The notes: generated by a model not told the origin, from the letters alone. A DNA stretch of 53,096 nucleotides from Bacteroidota bacterium (GCA_024640885.1 JAHEEC010000021.1:1-53096); one strand, 5' to 3'; positions 37,547-47,064 are shown, counted from the stretch's first letter. Numbers and translations: made by a program.

Positions 37547-39193
37547 ATGAAGGGTTCTGTTAAATCTATGCTTAAACCGGTCTTTATCACAATCCTCCTG
37601 TTTTCAGGACTTGATCTATTTCCCTGCACCATTATTGCGGTGGGTAAAAAGGCCTCATCTGACGGATCGGTGATTGTCTCCCACACCGATTGTGGTCCGG
37701 ACTGCAGGATCAGGGTGGTTCATGGACAATCATTCAATAAGGGAGAAATGGCTCCCGTTCACTGGGGGATCCAGGATATTTACCGTCCCCTGGATGACTT
37801 CGGGGATGTGATCGGAAGCATTCCACAGGTGGAGAGGACATATACCTATTTCCACTCGGCATACCCCCATATGAATGAGCACCAGCTATCCATCGCAGAG
37901 AGCACCACAAGTCAGCGCGAAACCCTGAAAGTGGATATGGCGGTCTGTAAACAGATTATGACCGTGGAGCAGGCCCAGGCATTTGCGCTGCAACGCTTCA
38001 AAACAGCCCGGGAAGCCACCGAATTTATAGGTCACCTGATGAGTAAATACGGATTCCTTCCCTCCTGCGTGGGGGAATCGGAAACCCTTGTGATCGGTGA
38101 CACTAAAGAGATCTGGATCTTCGAAGTATTCAGTGTGGGATCTGACTGGGATCCGGATAGCGGAGAACCCGGGGCCATCTGGGCAGCACAGCGTGTTCCC
38201 GAGGACCATGCCCTTGTGGTGGCCAACTGGAGCATCATCAAAGAGGTGGATGAAACGGATCATGATAATTACATGGTCTCCTCAAATTACATGCAGTTTG
38301 CCATTGACAAAGGCTGGTACGATCCCCAGGGCTCAAAACCTTTTATATGGCAGGAGGTGTACGCTCCCATGGTCAGGGAATGGGCAACAAGCCGGATGTG
38401 GCTTTTTTACAGCACCTATGCCCCCGGATATGCCAGCTGGCCGGAACGGAGACTTGAAGACGGCCCCATGATGGGATACAACCAGTACATCCAATATGTG
38501 GAACCGCTCTCCATCTACCCTACCTCGGTGAGGCCTGAACATAAGATCTCCGTTCAGGATGTAATGGCTTTTCAGCGATCTACCTTCGAAGGAACCATTT
38601 ATGACATGACCGAGGATTATGACTGGTACGTGCCTGACGGAAAGGGTGGAATGAAAAAAAGTCCCCTGGCTACACCCTTTCCTTCAAAGGATCTGAGGGA
38701 ACTGATGGACATCAACAACCGGAGAAATGTGGCCAGGCCACAGGGCTATTACGGGATGATTGCCCAGTTGCGTGACTGGTTGCCCGATCCCATCGGGGGG
38801 ATCTACTGGGTATTCCTGGATAATGCCTACACCAGTCCCTATGTGCCTATCTATGCAGGAACCCGGGAGATCGCCGAGTGCTATAAGAATTTCGATCCCA
38901 CAACCTACAGCAACCTGTCTGCATGCTGGGCCATTGATTTCGTGGATAACCTGCTTTACCTGAAATGGCAGACGGCCATAAAAGATGTATGGGCCGTGAG
39001 GGATCCCTTTGAAGCGCGCCTTTTTTCCGAACGGGACAGCATCGATTCCAGGGCACTGGAGATCTACAAAAAGGATCCGGATAAAGCCCTTGAATACCTT
39101 ACCGGGTACACCCAGTCCAATATGAAAGAGATTCTGGGGATGTATAACCAGCTGCACGACAGGCTGATCGTTAAATACAGCAACAGCAGGTAA
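37547..39193 (+). CDS. C69 family dipeptidase (PepD-like), exported
   Basis: A 548-residue peptidase of the C69 family. These are Ntn hydrolases whose catalytic residue is a cysteine exposed by removal of the leader or propeptide. The leader (FITILLFSGLDLFP) is followed directly by CTIIAVGKKASSDGSVIVSH, with Cys27 as the expected nucleophile. Further family blocks include ESTTSQRETL, CVGESETLVIGDTKEIWIFE and GAIWAAQRVPEDHALVVANW. It probably cleaves dipeptides in the periplasm. It is followed after two bases by the small zinc-ribbon gene. Confidence 0.92.
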   Translation: MKGSVKSMLKPVFITILLFSGLDLFPCTIIAVGKKASSDGSVIVSHTDCGPDCRIRVVHGQSFNKGEMAPVHWGIQDIYRPLDDFGDVIGSIPQVERTYTYFHSAYPHMNEHQLSIAESTTSQRETLKVDMAVCKQIMTVEQAQAFALQRFKTAREATEFIGHLMSKYGFLPSCVGESETLVIGDTKEIWIFEVFSVGSDWDPDSGEPGAIWAAQRVPEDHALVVANWSIIKEVDETDHDNYMVSSNYMQFAIDKGWYDPQGSKPFIWQEVYAPMVREWATSRMWLFYSTYAPGYASWPERRLEDGPMMGYNQYIQYVEPLSIYPTSVRPEHKISVQDVMAFQRSTFEGTIYDMTEDYDWYVPDGKGGMKKSPLATPFPSKDLRELMDINNRRNVARPQGYYGMIAQLRDWLPDPIGGIYWVFLDNAYTSPYVPIYAGTREIAECYKNFDPTTYSNLSACWAIDFVDNLLYLKWQTAIKDVWAVRDPFEARLFSERDSIDSRALEIYKKDPDKALEYLTGYTQSNMKEILGMYNQLHDRLIVKYSNSR

Positions 39194-39195
39194 GC

Positions 39196-39399
39196 ATGAA
39201 ACACCTGATATCCATCCTCCTTTGTCACAACTGCGGACACTCTTTTGGAAGGCACCTGATTTACCGTACCTGTTCAAATTGCTTCGCATGCATGGGATGT
39301 GAGATCTATACCTGTCCGGAATGTGGCACAGAAATCATTGTCAAATATAAAGGTCAGTCGGGTGGCACATGCAGATATTCCTCGATCAGTCAAAACTAA
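39196..39399 (+). CDS. small cysteine-rich zinc-ribbon protein
   Basis: A 67-residue protein with nine cysteines, eight in four pairs: C10/C13, C26/C29, C32/C35 and C40/C43 (CHNC, CSNC, CMGC, CPEC). This would fit two structural zinc sites. The ninth, C59, is near the end. The ATG lies two bases after the dipeptidase stop, which suggests translational coupling. I do not recognise a named family. RNA, protein or DNA binding are all possible. Confidence 0.7.
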   Translation: MKHLISILLCHNCGHSFGRHLIYRTCSNCFACMGCEIYTCPECGTEIIVKYKGQSGGTCRYSSISQN

Positions 39400-39464
39400 G
39401 ATATCCCCGTTGAGATTCTCAGGAATGGCCGTTGATGTCCAATTAATCATTTAACAGGCAACCT

Positions 39465-40373
39465 TTGATACAACAATACCTGGGGGAGTTTGCTGCATTG
39501 CTTACTGCAGTGTGCTGGACAGTGACAGCCATGGCTTTTGAATCAGCCGGGAAACGCGTTGGGGCCCTCTCTCTGAACCTGATCCGGCTGGTCATAGGCC
39601 TGGTTTTTCTATCCATTTACAATGCAATAGCAAATGATGGTTTTTTACCCGCAGCCACTGGTTATCAATGGTTCTGGCTGGTCCTTTCAGGGCTGGTGGG
39701 ATTTGTGCTCGGTGACCTCTTCCTGTTCCAGGCCTTTATCCTGATCGGCGCAAGGATCTCCATGCTGGTCATGTCGCTGGTACCTCCCCTGACCGCCCTG
39801 ATCGGATGGATCACACTTGGTGAAGTGCTGAGTCGCATGGAGTTCCTGGGGATGGTGGTTACCGTATCGGGTATTGCCATGGTCATGATCCCCAGGATAG
39901 AGAAAACCAAGGTAAACAGGAAGCGGTTTGTGAGGATCGGTCCAATGATGATGGGAGGCCTGCTGGCCTTCGGGGGCGCAGTGGGACAGGCTGCAGGATT
40001 GGTTCTCAGCAAGAAAGGGATGCAGGACATGAATGCATTCTCCGCCACCCAGATCAGGATCATGGCCGGTGTGGTTGGATTTACAGTGGTCATCACCCTG
40101 TTTCGCCGATGGAAAAAGGTGCTGGAGGGGATCCGGGATCTGAGGGCCATGAAATTCATGATGCTGGGCTCCTTCACAGGACCCTTCCTGGGAGTAAGTT
40201 TTTCGCTCCTCGCAGTGCAGCATACAGATACAGGTGTGGCCGCTACCCTGATGGCCCTTACCCCGGTGATGATCATACCACCTGCCATCCTTATGAAAAA
40301 AGAGAAGATTAAACCACTCGAAATCATCGGGGCTGCGGTATCAGTGGCCGGGGTGGCTCTCTTCTTCCTTTAG
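39465..40373 (+). CDS. EamA/DMT family transporter
   Basis: A ten-helix inner-membrane transporter of the drug/metabolite superfamily, 302 residues, with two EamA repeats (about 5-140 and 165-300). Family features include the LIRLVIGLVFLSIYN and FLFQAFILIGARISMLVMSL helices and GVAATLMALTPVMIIPPAIL near the end. The substrate cannot be read from sequence. The start is TTG; the first in-frame ATG would remove TM1. Its stop overlaps that of the DUF1360 gene by four bases. Confidence 0.9.
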   Translation: MIQQYLGEFAALLTAVCWTVTAMAFESAGKRVGALSLNLIRLVIGLVFLSIYNAIANDGFLPAATGYQWFWLVLSGLVGFVLGDLFLFQAFILIGARISMLVMSLVPPLTALIGWITLGEVLSRMEFLGMVVTVSGIAMVMIPRIEKTKVNRKRFVRIGPMMMGGLLAFGGAVGQAAGLVLSKKGMQDMNAFSATQIRIMAGVVGFTVVITLFRRWKKVLEGIRDLRAMKFMMLGSFTGPFLGVSFSLLAVQHTDTGVAATLMALTPVMIIPPAILMKKEKIKPLEIIGAAVSVAGVALFFL

Positions 40374-40840
40374 TTGTAACTGTCCAGGGAATTCTTTTGT
40401 TTCTGGTGGATCCGCTGTTTGAGTTCTGTCTTCATATGCAGCATATTGGAATAAAGGATCACAATGGAAGCAATCCCCGCAAGCGCCAGCACATAGACCA
40501 GCAGGTCACCAAATGGAACAAGATAGTAGAATACGATGATCACCATGGTTACCCACACACCGGCACACCATGGACAGGTAATTATGGAGCTCAGGGTACC
40601 GAGGACATAGAGATTTTCCCTCTTTTTCAGCACATCCCTGAAATATTTAAAAATCTTCTCGAACACCAGGATCCGAGTCATCCTGTAGGAAGCCAGTATG
40701 ACCACAACCGCATCCTTAATTGTCATTTCTTTAATATCAATGCCTTTCTTCTTAAGCAGGAAGCCCACCAAAACCACCATGCCAAAGAAGACAAAGGCCG
40801 ACCAGAAATTCCATGCCTGGTGTTTACGTTCATTCATCAT
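40370..40840 (-). CDS. DUF1360 family membrane protein
   Basis: A 156-residue membrane protein with hydrophobic segments at about 14-30, 83-107 and 112-133. The characteristic DUF1360 signatures are YRMTRILVFE and the CPWCAGVWV motif (C89, C92), which sits at the start of a helix. The function of DUF1360 is unknown; a Bacillus member is associated with sporulation. It is convergent with the EamA gene. Two adjacent ATGs exist, and I keep the first. Confidence 0.85.
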   Translation of the reverse strand: MMNERKHQAWNFWSAFVFFGMVVLVGFLLKKKGIDIKEMTIKDAVVVILASYRMTRILVFEKIFKYFRDVLKKRENLYVLGTLSSIITCPWCAGVWVTMVIIVFYYLVPFGDLLVYVLALAGIASIVILYSNMLHMKTELKQRIHQKQKNSLDSYN

Positions 40841-40878
40841 TTCCGATAGGTTTTCCTAACAATTGACAAGATACAAAA

Positions 40879-42441
40879 CTATTTCTTATCCGGTATTTTA
40901 CTCATGGCCCTTTCGGTCATCGCCGCAATGGTAAGTGACGGATTCACTCCCGGGTTTGATGAGATTGCGCTACCGTCGCACACAAACAGGTTTTCATAAC
41001 CAAAAACCCTGTGATCCAGGTCAATGACCCCCTCCCTGGCATCCCTTCCGATTACGCACCCCCCCAGGATATGAGCGGTGGTCGGGGTACCGGTCATCAC
41101 CTCGGTGGCCAGAACAAAGGGTGTCCCGGCCACCTCCCGGCTTGCTGCCTCGGCCAGTTCTTTTGAAAAAGAGATGAATGCCGAGGGTGGAGCTCCGTTC
41201 GAAATATTGGAACGCAAATTAAATAATCCCCGCCTGATCCCCAGCGTACTATCCAGGTGTTGCATGAATAGCAGGATCATCGATTCACGGGCAAAATCCC
41301 TGCTGAAGTAGACCCTTAGCCAGGGGACCGGTCGGACCAACATCTTCCAGCACAGTTTCAGGATCCTTCCAGCCATGCTTTTTCCATGCGTAAGGGGCAC
41401 CCCGAGCAATTTCCAAAAGCCGGAACCGCTTCCATAGCGTACTGCTTCAAGGTGTGTATCTTTATCCGGCGGGAATATGGACCCGATGGCTATTCCCCTG
41501 GAGAAGTCTCGCTCCTTCTGGCTGGAGTGCACCAGGACCAGGCTCTCATTGTTGGTCCGGATCTGATTCCCCACCATTTCGCTGATCCCTGCCAGGTACC
41601 TCCCCTTCATATTCAGCAGCAACCTCACGGTACCCAGGACGCCTCCTGCAAGGATCACCCCCTGGCTTTTTACCCGGGTGGTGCGCCTGAACAACCTGGT
41701 GGAGTCTCGGAGGGTGACCTGGTAGCCCTCCTGACCTGACTTCCCGTTTAAAGCAGTGATCCGGACCACCTTTTTCCCAGCCCGTATCTCCGCTCCCTTT
41801 TTCTCAGCCAGGAAGAGATAATTCTTATCCAGGCTATTTTTTGCATTATGGCGGCACCCGGTCATGCAACCTCCGCAGGAGGTGCAACCCGAGCGTTCTG
41901 GTCCCGCTCCCTCAAAATAGGGATCCGGAACCACCTGCTCCGGTTCCCCGAAAAAGACCCCTACCCTGGTGGGTTCAAAAAGTCCATTTCTCCCGTAGTT
42001 TTGTGCAACGGCTTTAAGGACTTTGTCGGCATCATATAATTCAGGATTTTCGCATACTCCAAGCATCTTTTCAGCCTCACTGTAATGGTCATTCAGCTCC
42101 TTTTTCCAGTCAGCCAGCCCCGCCCAGCTTCCGGATTGAAAAAATGGTTCCTCGGGCCGGGGTAATGTGTTGGCATAGACCAGTGATCCTCCCCCGACCC
42201 CCACACCGCTCAGGATGCCCACATGCCTCATGAAGGTCATCTTGAATATGCCATGGAAACGGAACAGGGGCAGCCACAGCCAGCGCCTGAGATTCCAGTT
42301 TGTTTTTGGAAACTGCAAGGGATCCCATCTTTTTCCCTTCTCGACCACCAGCACCCTGTATCCCTTTTCCGATAACCGCAGCGCTGATACGGAGCCTCCG
42401 AACCCGGATCCCACGATCAGATAATCACAGTCATAGTTCAT
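40879..42441 (-). CDS. GMC-family FAD oxidoreductase with a cysteine cluster
   Basis: A 520-residue flavoprotein. The FAD-binding GSGFGGS lies at 11-17 and the phosphate loop GVGVGGGSLVYANTL at about 79-93. The C-terminus HILGGCVIGRD, then VCDGSAISSNPGVNPSLTIA, matches the cholesterol-oxidase-like branch of the GMC family. CTSCGGCMTGC (C186, C189, C192, C196) has ferredoxin-like CxxCxxCxxxC spacing and may bind an iron-sulfur cluster. The substrate is an alcohol or sterol-like compound and is not defined. I use the ATG at 42441; a TTG seven codons upstream is less likely. Confidence 0.9.
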   Translation of the reverse strand: MNYDCDYLIVGSGFGGSVSALRLSEKGYRVLVVEKGKRWDPLQFPKTNWNLRRWLWLPLFRFHGIFKMTFMRHVGILSGVGVGGGSLVYANTLPRPEEPFFQSGSWAGLADWKKELNDHYSEAEKMLGVCENPELYDADKVLKAVAQNYGRNGLFEPTRVGVFFGEPEQVVPDPYFEGAGPERSGCTSCGGCMTGCRHNAKNSLDKNYLFLAEKKGAEIRAGKKVVRITALNGKSGQEGYQVTLRDSTRLFRRTTRVKSQGVILAGGVLGTVRLLLNMKGRYLAGISEMVGNQIRTNNESLVLVHSSQKERDFSRGIAIGSIFPPDKDTHLEAVRYGSGSGFWKLLGVPLTHGKSMAGRILKLCWKMLVRPVPWLRVYFSRDFARESMILLFMQHLDSTLGIRRGLFNLRSNISNGAPPSAFISFSKELAEAASREVAGTPFVLATEVMTGTPTTAHILGGCVIGRDAREGVIDLDHRVFGYENLFVCDGSAISSNPGVNPSLTIAAMTERAMSKIPDKK

Positions 42442-42550
42442 CACCTTGATTTGGACATTCAACTTTCAGTGGATGAAGTTATGATTATTGGAAAATATAT
42501 GGCTTTCAAACCACCTAATTTTTGGTAACTTGATCATTTTACAATCATCC

Positions 42551-43009
42551 ATGTATTCAAAAGAGGAAGCGAAAGCACTGAGGGAGGAGTTCTGGGACAA
42601 ATTCAATGCCATGTCCAGACAGAGGCGACTGCGTAAGAAACTGCCTGGTGCCTGGTTGCTTACCCACACGGGTATCAAAGCCCTGAACCTTCGTTTTCAT
42701 GTGGACCAACAAGCCGTTCTGGTCGGCATTGATCTGGAAACCAGAAATATGGATAAGCGATTGGAGCTTTTTGAGAAACTTGAATCGGTGAAAAAAATCC
42801 TTGAGGAGGCCATGAAGGAGCCTATGATATGGGAACTGGAATACATTCGGGAGAATGGAAAATCTGTAAGCCGGATCTATCTCCAGAAGGATGGCGTGGA
42901 TATCTATAACCGTGATACCTGGAATTCGGCCCATCAGTTCATGTATGACCATATGATGAGGCTGGAGAAATTCTATCTCGAATACATGGATTACTTTAAA
43001 TACGGCTAG
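42551..43009 (+). CDS. DUF4268 domain protein
   Basis: A 152-residue soluble protein, MYSKEEAKALREEFWDKFNA onward, made largely of one DUF4268 domain (AVLVGIDLETRNMDKRLELF, and the ending MYDHMMRLEKFYLEYMDYF). The domain is related to restriction-endonuclease-like folds, but the usual catalytic residues cannot be assigned by eye. I chose the ATG at 42551. An upstream in-frame ATG at 42488 gives a leader without similarity. It is divergent from the GMC gene and lies 63 bases before the AmmeMemoRadiSam genes. Confidence 0.85.
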   Translation: MYSKEEAKALREEFWDKFNAMSRQRRLRKKLPGAWLLTHTGIKALNLRFHVDQQAVLVGIDLETRNMDKRLELFEKLESVKKILEEAMKEPMIWELEYIRENGKSVSRIYLQKDGVDIYNRDTWNSAHQFMYDHMMRLEKFYLEYMDYFKYG

Positions 43010-43049
43010 CCGGTGGATTTTACCGCTGGACTGTTAGGTATCTTTTCCC

Positions 43050-43057
43050 TAATTTTG
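43050..43057 (+). promoter_or_regulatory. probable -7 box of the Memo-AMMECR1 operon
   Basis: TAATTTTG is an exact TAnnTTTG match, 15 bases before the ATG at 43073. It implies a very short leader and supports that ATG over the upstream GTG at 43013. No good -33 element is seen. Confidence 0.4.
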
Positions 43058-43072
43058 TTTAAAATTTGTGTC

Positions 43073-44581
43073 ATGGCCCGGCTCCGGATGATCCTTTTTA
43101 TAACCTTCACAACCCTTGTGATCCCTGGTTGGGCTCCACTGCCTGCCCAGGAGTCTGCAAAGGGGGCGAACAGGCTCCCGGTAGTGGCAGGTTCATTTTA
43201 TCCTGCTGGCAGGCAAGCGCTTGAATCGCTGCTGCAGGAATTGTTTGAACAGGCAAAGAGTGTGGAGCTGGAAGGAAGGATCCAGAGCCTGATCGTGCCT
43301 CATGCGGGGTATGCTTATTCAGGATTGGTAGCGGCTTCCGGCTATGGGAGCATTTCCTCCGATGCGAAATATAAAAATATTTTCATCATCGCTTCTTCAC
43401 ACCGGGTATCCTTCAGCGGTGCATCTGTTTATGCAGCAGGAGATTATATAACCCCCCTGGGTACCGTGAGTGTCAACCGGAAGATCACAGACGCCCTGAT
43501 CCGTGACAACGATGGGATCTTCTTCAATAAGGAGGCACATGAAAGGGAGCACAGCATCGAGGTCCAACTGCCCTATATCCAATACCATTTTGAGGAATTG
43601 CCACCCATTGTCCCCATTATTATGGGTACCTCCTCTGTAGCTGCCGCCCGGGACCTCGCCACTGCGCTTCTCCCCTATTTTGTGCCTGAGAACCTGTTTA
43701 TCATCAGTTCGGACTTCTCCCATTATCCCGATGCCATAAATGCCCACCGGATCGATGGGCTTACCGGTGATGCCATCTTGACGAATGATCCTGAAACCTT
43801 TTATAATACCTTGAGAAAAAACAGCAGGGAGCCCGTGCAAAATCTATCCACTCCGAGTTGTGGCTGGAGTTCCATCCTGACCCTGTTATATATGTCGGAA
43901 CAGAGCGATCAGATGAAACTTACCCCCGTCCTGTACCAGAATTCGGGGGATCTGCCCGATGGAGATAAAGAGAGGGTGGTCGGTTACTGGGCCATTGCCG
44001 GGCATCTCATCCCGGAGAAAAACACTCCCTATTCCATCACTGAAGGCGAAAAGAGGCAATTGCTTGAAATTTCCAGGAGTACCCTGGAAACCTACCTGCA
44101 AACTGGCGATATATATGAAGTATCCCCTTCAAACGTTGCGGGAGTCCTGAACCAGCCCGCCGGAGCATTTGTCAGCCTTTACATGGGTGACAGGTTGCGG
44201 GGATGCATAGGAAGCTTTTCGCCTTCGATCCCGCTTTACCAGGTGGTTCAGGAGATGACCCTGGCAGCGGCCACAAGGGACCAGCGGTTCGCTCCGGTGG
44301 AATATCCTGAGCTGAAGTATCTCAGGATTGAAATATCGGTCCTCACACCCCTGCAAAGGATCAGCTCCATTGATGAATTTGAACTGGGAAGGCACGGGAT
44401 CTACATGACAAACGGGGGGAAATCGGGAACCTTCCTTCCCCAGGTGGCCAATGGAAAGAACTGGAGCGCAGAGGATTTCCTGGGATATTGTGCCAGGGAA
44501 AAAGCGGGGTTGGGCTGGGATGGATGGAAGGAGGCAGATCTCTATGTATATGAAGCCATTGTATTCGAGGAGGATCCATAA
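43073..44581 (+). CDS. exported Memo-AMMECR1 fusion (AmmeMemoRadiSam proteins B and A)
   Basis: A 502-residue fusion. Residues 1-26 are a signal peptide ending PLPAQ. The Memo domain (about 35-312) keeps the four metal-site or active-site residues of the family: H77 in PHAGY, H110 in SSHR, H217 in SDFSHY and C263 in PSCGW. The AMMECR1 domain (about 325-500) has LRGCIG at 375-380. In most genomes A and B are separate cytoplasmic proteins. The fused, exported form is notable. Memo resembles extradiol dioxygenases, and AMMECR1 is of unknown activity. The next gene starts two bases after the stop. The GTG at 43013 is rejected because it lies before the -7 box. Confidence 0.92.
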   Translation: MARLRMILFITFTTLVIPGWAPLPAQESAKGANRLPVVAGSFYPAGRQALESLLQELFEQAKSVELEGRIQSLIVPHAGYAYSGLVAASGYGSISSDAKYKNIFIIASSHRVSFSGASVYAAGDYITPLGTVSVNRKITDALIRDNDGIFFNKEAHEREHSIEVQLPYIQYHFEELPPIVPIIMGTSSVAAARDLATALLPYFVPENLFIISSDFSHYPDAINAHRIDGLTGDAILTNDPETFYNTLRKNSREPVQNLSTPSCGWSSILTLLYMSEQSDQMKLTPVLYQNSGDLPDGDKERVVGYWAIAGHLIPEKNTPYSITEGEKRQLLEISRSTLETYLQTGDIYEVSPSNVAGVLNQPAGAFVSLYMGDRLRGCIGSFSPSIPLYQVVQEMTLAAATRDQRFAPVEYPELKYLRIEISVLTPLQRISSIDEFELGRHGIYMTNGGKSGTFLPQVANGKNWSAEDFLGYCAREKAGLGWDGWKEADLYVYEAIVFEEDP

Positions 44582-44583
44582 AA

Positions 44584-47064
44584 ATGACCCAGGGACCTTA
44601 CCACTTGTTTTCGCTCGGCTTGCTGCTCATCCTCTCTTACCTGGCGAGCATGCTGCTGGTTCGGATGAAGTTGCTTACCGGTGCCAGCCATAAAAAGCTA
44701 TGGAATGTTTTACTGTTGCTCTTTTTTCTTTCAACGGCCATGCTTGGTCTGTTGCTGGCAGTCAAAGTAAACTATAAACTGAACATTGCCTGGATCGAAA
44801 CTGCCACGAAGTGGCATGTGGACATGGGCATCGGCTTTGCTTTCGTCTCTTTCTTCCACCTCTCCCGGCACCTGGGTTACTTTCGGAGGCTCCTTTCCCG
44901 TGTACCGGTTGCCGCCGGCCCTGAGACCCGGAAACAACAACTGGTATTCACTACCTTCCAGGTAAGGCTTCTGTTTGTATTGCTCGGGTTTATAAGCCTT
45001 ATGGCCCAGCTGGTGCTACTGAGGGAGTTTATCAAAACCTTCCACGGCAATGAACTGGTAATCGGGATATTCCTGGCACTCTGGATGATCCTGACCTCAG
45101 CAGGGGCATGGGTCGGCGCCAGGTTCCAGGGAAAGCTAAGCAGTGCTTCCGTATTATGGATCCTGTTGATTATGAGCGGTTTTCCCATTGTGATCTATAT
45201 GCTTCTGATCCTCCTGAACAGGTATATATTCCTCCCTGGTTATGAACCCGGAATGATTGTCTCCATTGCATACGTGGTCCTGCTGATCGGATTGTTTACA
45301 CTGGTATCAGGATTTCTCTTCGCATACGTTTCAAAAGCCGTGAAGAGGAGCCGGATCGATGCAAACTATTACATGCTTGATTCACTGGGATCCCTTCTGG
45401 GAGGGGTGGTTTTCGGACTGATCCTGGTCTTCTTCCTGGATAACATCCAGGTCCTCTCCTTTCTGTTTCTGGCCTCCATTTTGTCGGTCATGCTGGGTTT
45501 CAGGCATCCTTCAAGATTGCTTCATAAGCTGTTGACGGCGTTAGCCGGGGTACTCCTCTTTACATGGATCCTGTTTCCGGGTAACCGGAACCTGCTGGAA
45601 GGTTTGAGGTACCACGGTGAAAAGATCCTCGAAACTGCGGATGATCCGTATGGGAATTTAACCTTTACTGAAAAAGATGGTGAGATCACGGGATATCTGG
45701 ACCGGAACCCTGTGATCTCATCCTCTGACCTGGCACGTTCTGAAGAGCTTGTACACTACCCCTCCCTCCAGCTCCAAGCTCCAAAATCCTTCCTCTTGCT
45801 GGGCGGGGGACTTTCAGGGATTCCCTCTGAAATAATGAAATACCAGCCGGTAATATTTGACTATTGTGAAGCAGATCCCAGGGTGTACCGCATGGGTAGT
45901 AAATACCTTCCACCCTCCCCTTCGGATGATTTCAACTTTATCCCGGTTGACGGAAGAAGCTGGCTCAAAAAATCAGGGGAGGTGAAATACGATGTGATTA
46001 TCTCAACCTATGGCAATCCCCTGACCATTGGATGGAACCGTTACTTCACAATGGAGTTCTTTCGACTTGTGAAAAAGCACCTCTCACCACATGGCGTCTT
46101 TTGCATGCAACTGACCACCGGTGGCAACTATGTGAATGAACAGGGGATCAGGCTGCTTTCCATCAATTACCGGACACTGAGCCACGTATTTGACCATGTG
46201 ACCATGGTACCCGGGTATGCAACCTATTTCCTTGCCTCGGCAGATACACTCTCACTGGACTTCCCGGCATTGCTGGGCGATCATGATGTGCCAACCACAT
46301 ACGTTCATCCCGATTACCTGGATGCATTTCGCCTCTCATTTGATGTGGATCAGCTGGTGGAAAGGATCAGTCCGGAGCAGGCGGGACTAAACAGCGACCT
46401 TAGGCCCAGGCTCTTCTTTGCCAGTATAGCCAGCCTGGAGTCGAGAATGGGAAGTCATACCCTGATGGTAACTGGCATTGTAAGCCTGCTGATTTTCCTG
46501 GTGCTGCTTTTCACCTATAAACCGGTGAAAGCGGGAATGTTCGTGGCCGGATTTACAGGGGCCGGAATCCAGATCCTGCTGATCACGGTGATACAGTCCT
46601 ATTATGGCTTTGCATACATGGTGGCCCCCCTGCTCATCACAATATTTATGGGGGGCATTGTGGCAGGGACTTTATTGTGGCGATCCGTTCTGTTCACTCC
46701 GTCACTGGCAAAATATACAGGGCTGATCTGGATCATGGGCCTCATCGCCGCAACCGGGGTGATCCTGTTGAAAGTAGAGCAGTTGTTTCAATTCAGCCTG
46801 GTCGGTCAAATGTTGCTCGGTTTATTGAACCTCTTGCCCGGCATGATTGTCGGATCGGTGTACGGGATGTCGCTGAGCCTGTCTGCCGGGGAAGGCCCAT
46901 CCGGTATCGGAAGACTTTACAGTGCCGACCTGGCCGGTGCGGCCCTTGGGACATTTATCCCCATCATATTTATTCTCCCCTTGATCGGTGTTGTGAATAC
47001 CTTTATATTGTTCTGTGGAATCAATATTGCCACGGGGCTTTATATCCTGACCCGCTGGCAATAA
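44584..47064 (+). CDS. membrane-embedded spermidine synthase-like protein
   Basis: An 826-residue polytopic protein. Residues 1-115 hold helices with several histidines (HVDMGIGFAFVSFFHLSRH) that recall heme-binding membrane segments. Residues 120-320 form a further TM bundle. A Rossmann methyltransferase-like domain (about 390-560) with LLLGGGLSG at 404-412 and the acidic EAD at 429-431 binds a SAM-type cofactor. The last ~200 residues are again TM helices. Where spermidine synthases have the Asp-containing DxxDP motif, this protein reads STYGNP, so true aminopropyl transfer is doubtful. It sits between the Memo-AMMECR1 and radical SAM genes. Confidence 0.85.
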   Translation: MTQGPYHLFSLGLLLILSYLASMLLVRMKLLTGASHKKLWNVLLLLFFLSTAMLGLLLAVKVNYKLNIAWIETATKWHVDMGIGFAFVSFFHLSRHLGYFRRLLSRVPVAAGPETRKQQLVFTTFQVRLLFVLLGFISLMAQLVLLREFIKTFHGNELVIGIFLALWMILTSAGAWVGARFQGKLSSASVLWILLIMSGFPIVIYMLLILLNRYIFLPGYEPGMIVSIAYVVLLIGLFTLVSGFLFAYVSKAVKRSRIDANYYMLDSLGSLLGGVVFGLILVFFLDNIQVLSFLFLASILSVMLGFRHPSRLLHKLLTALAGVLLFTWILFPGNRNLLEGLRYHGEKILETADDPYGNLTFTEKDGEITGYLDRNPVISSSDLARSEELVHYPSLQLQAPKSFLLLGGGLSGIPSEIMKYQPVIFDYCEADPRVYRMGSKYLPPSPSDDFNFIPVDGRSWLKKSGEVKYDVIISTYGNPLTIGWNRYFTMEFFRLVKKHLSPHGVFCMQLTTGGNYVNEQGIRLLSINYRTLSHVFDHVTMVPGYATYFLASADTLSLDFPALLGDHDVPTTYVHPDYLDAFRLSFDVDQLVERISPEQAGLNSDLRPRLFFASIASLESRMGSHTLMVTGIVSLLIFLVLLFTYKPVKAGMFVAGFTGAGIQILLITVIQSYYGFAYMVAPLLITIFMGGIVAGTLLWRSVLFTPSLAKYTGLIWIMGLIAATGVILLKVEQLFQFSLVGQMLLGLLNLLPGMIVGSVYGMSLSLSAGEGPSGIGRLYSADLAGAALGTFIPIIFILPLIGVVNTFILFCGINIATGLYILTRWQ

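Noticed and set aside
44399..44700. Small frames overlapping the AMMECR1/synthase junction
   Set aside because: They lie in other frames of two well-supported genes and have no start context or similarity.
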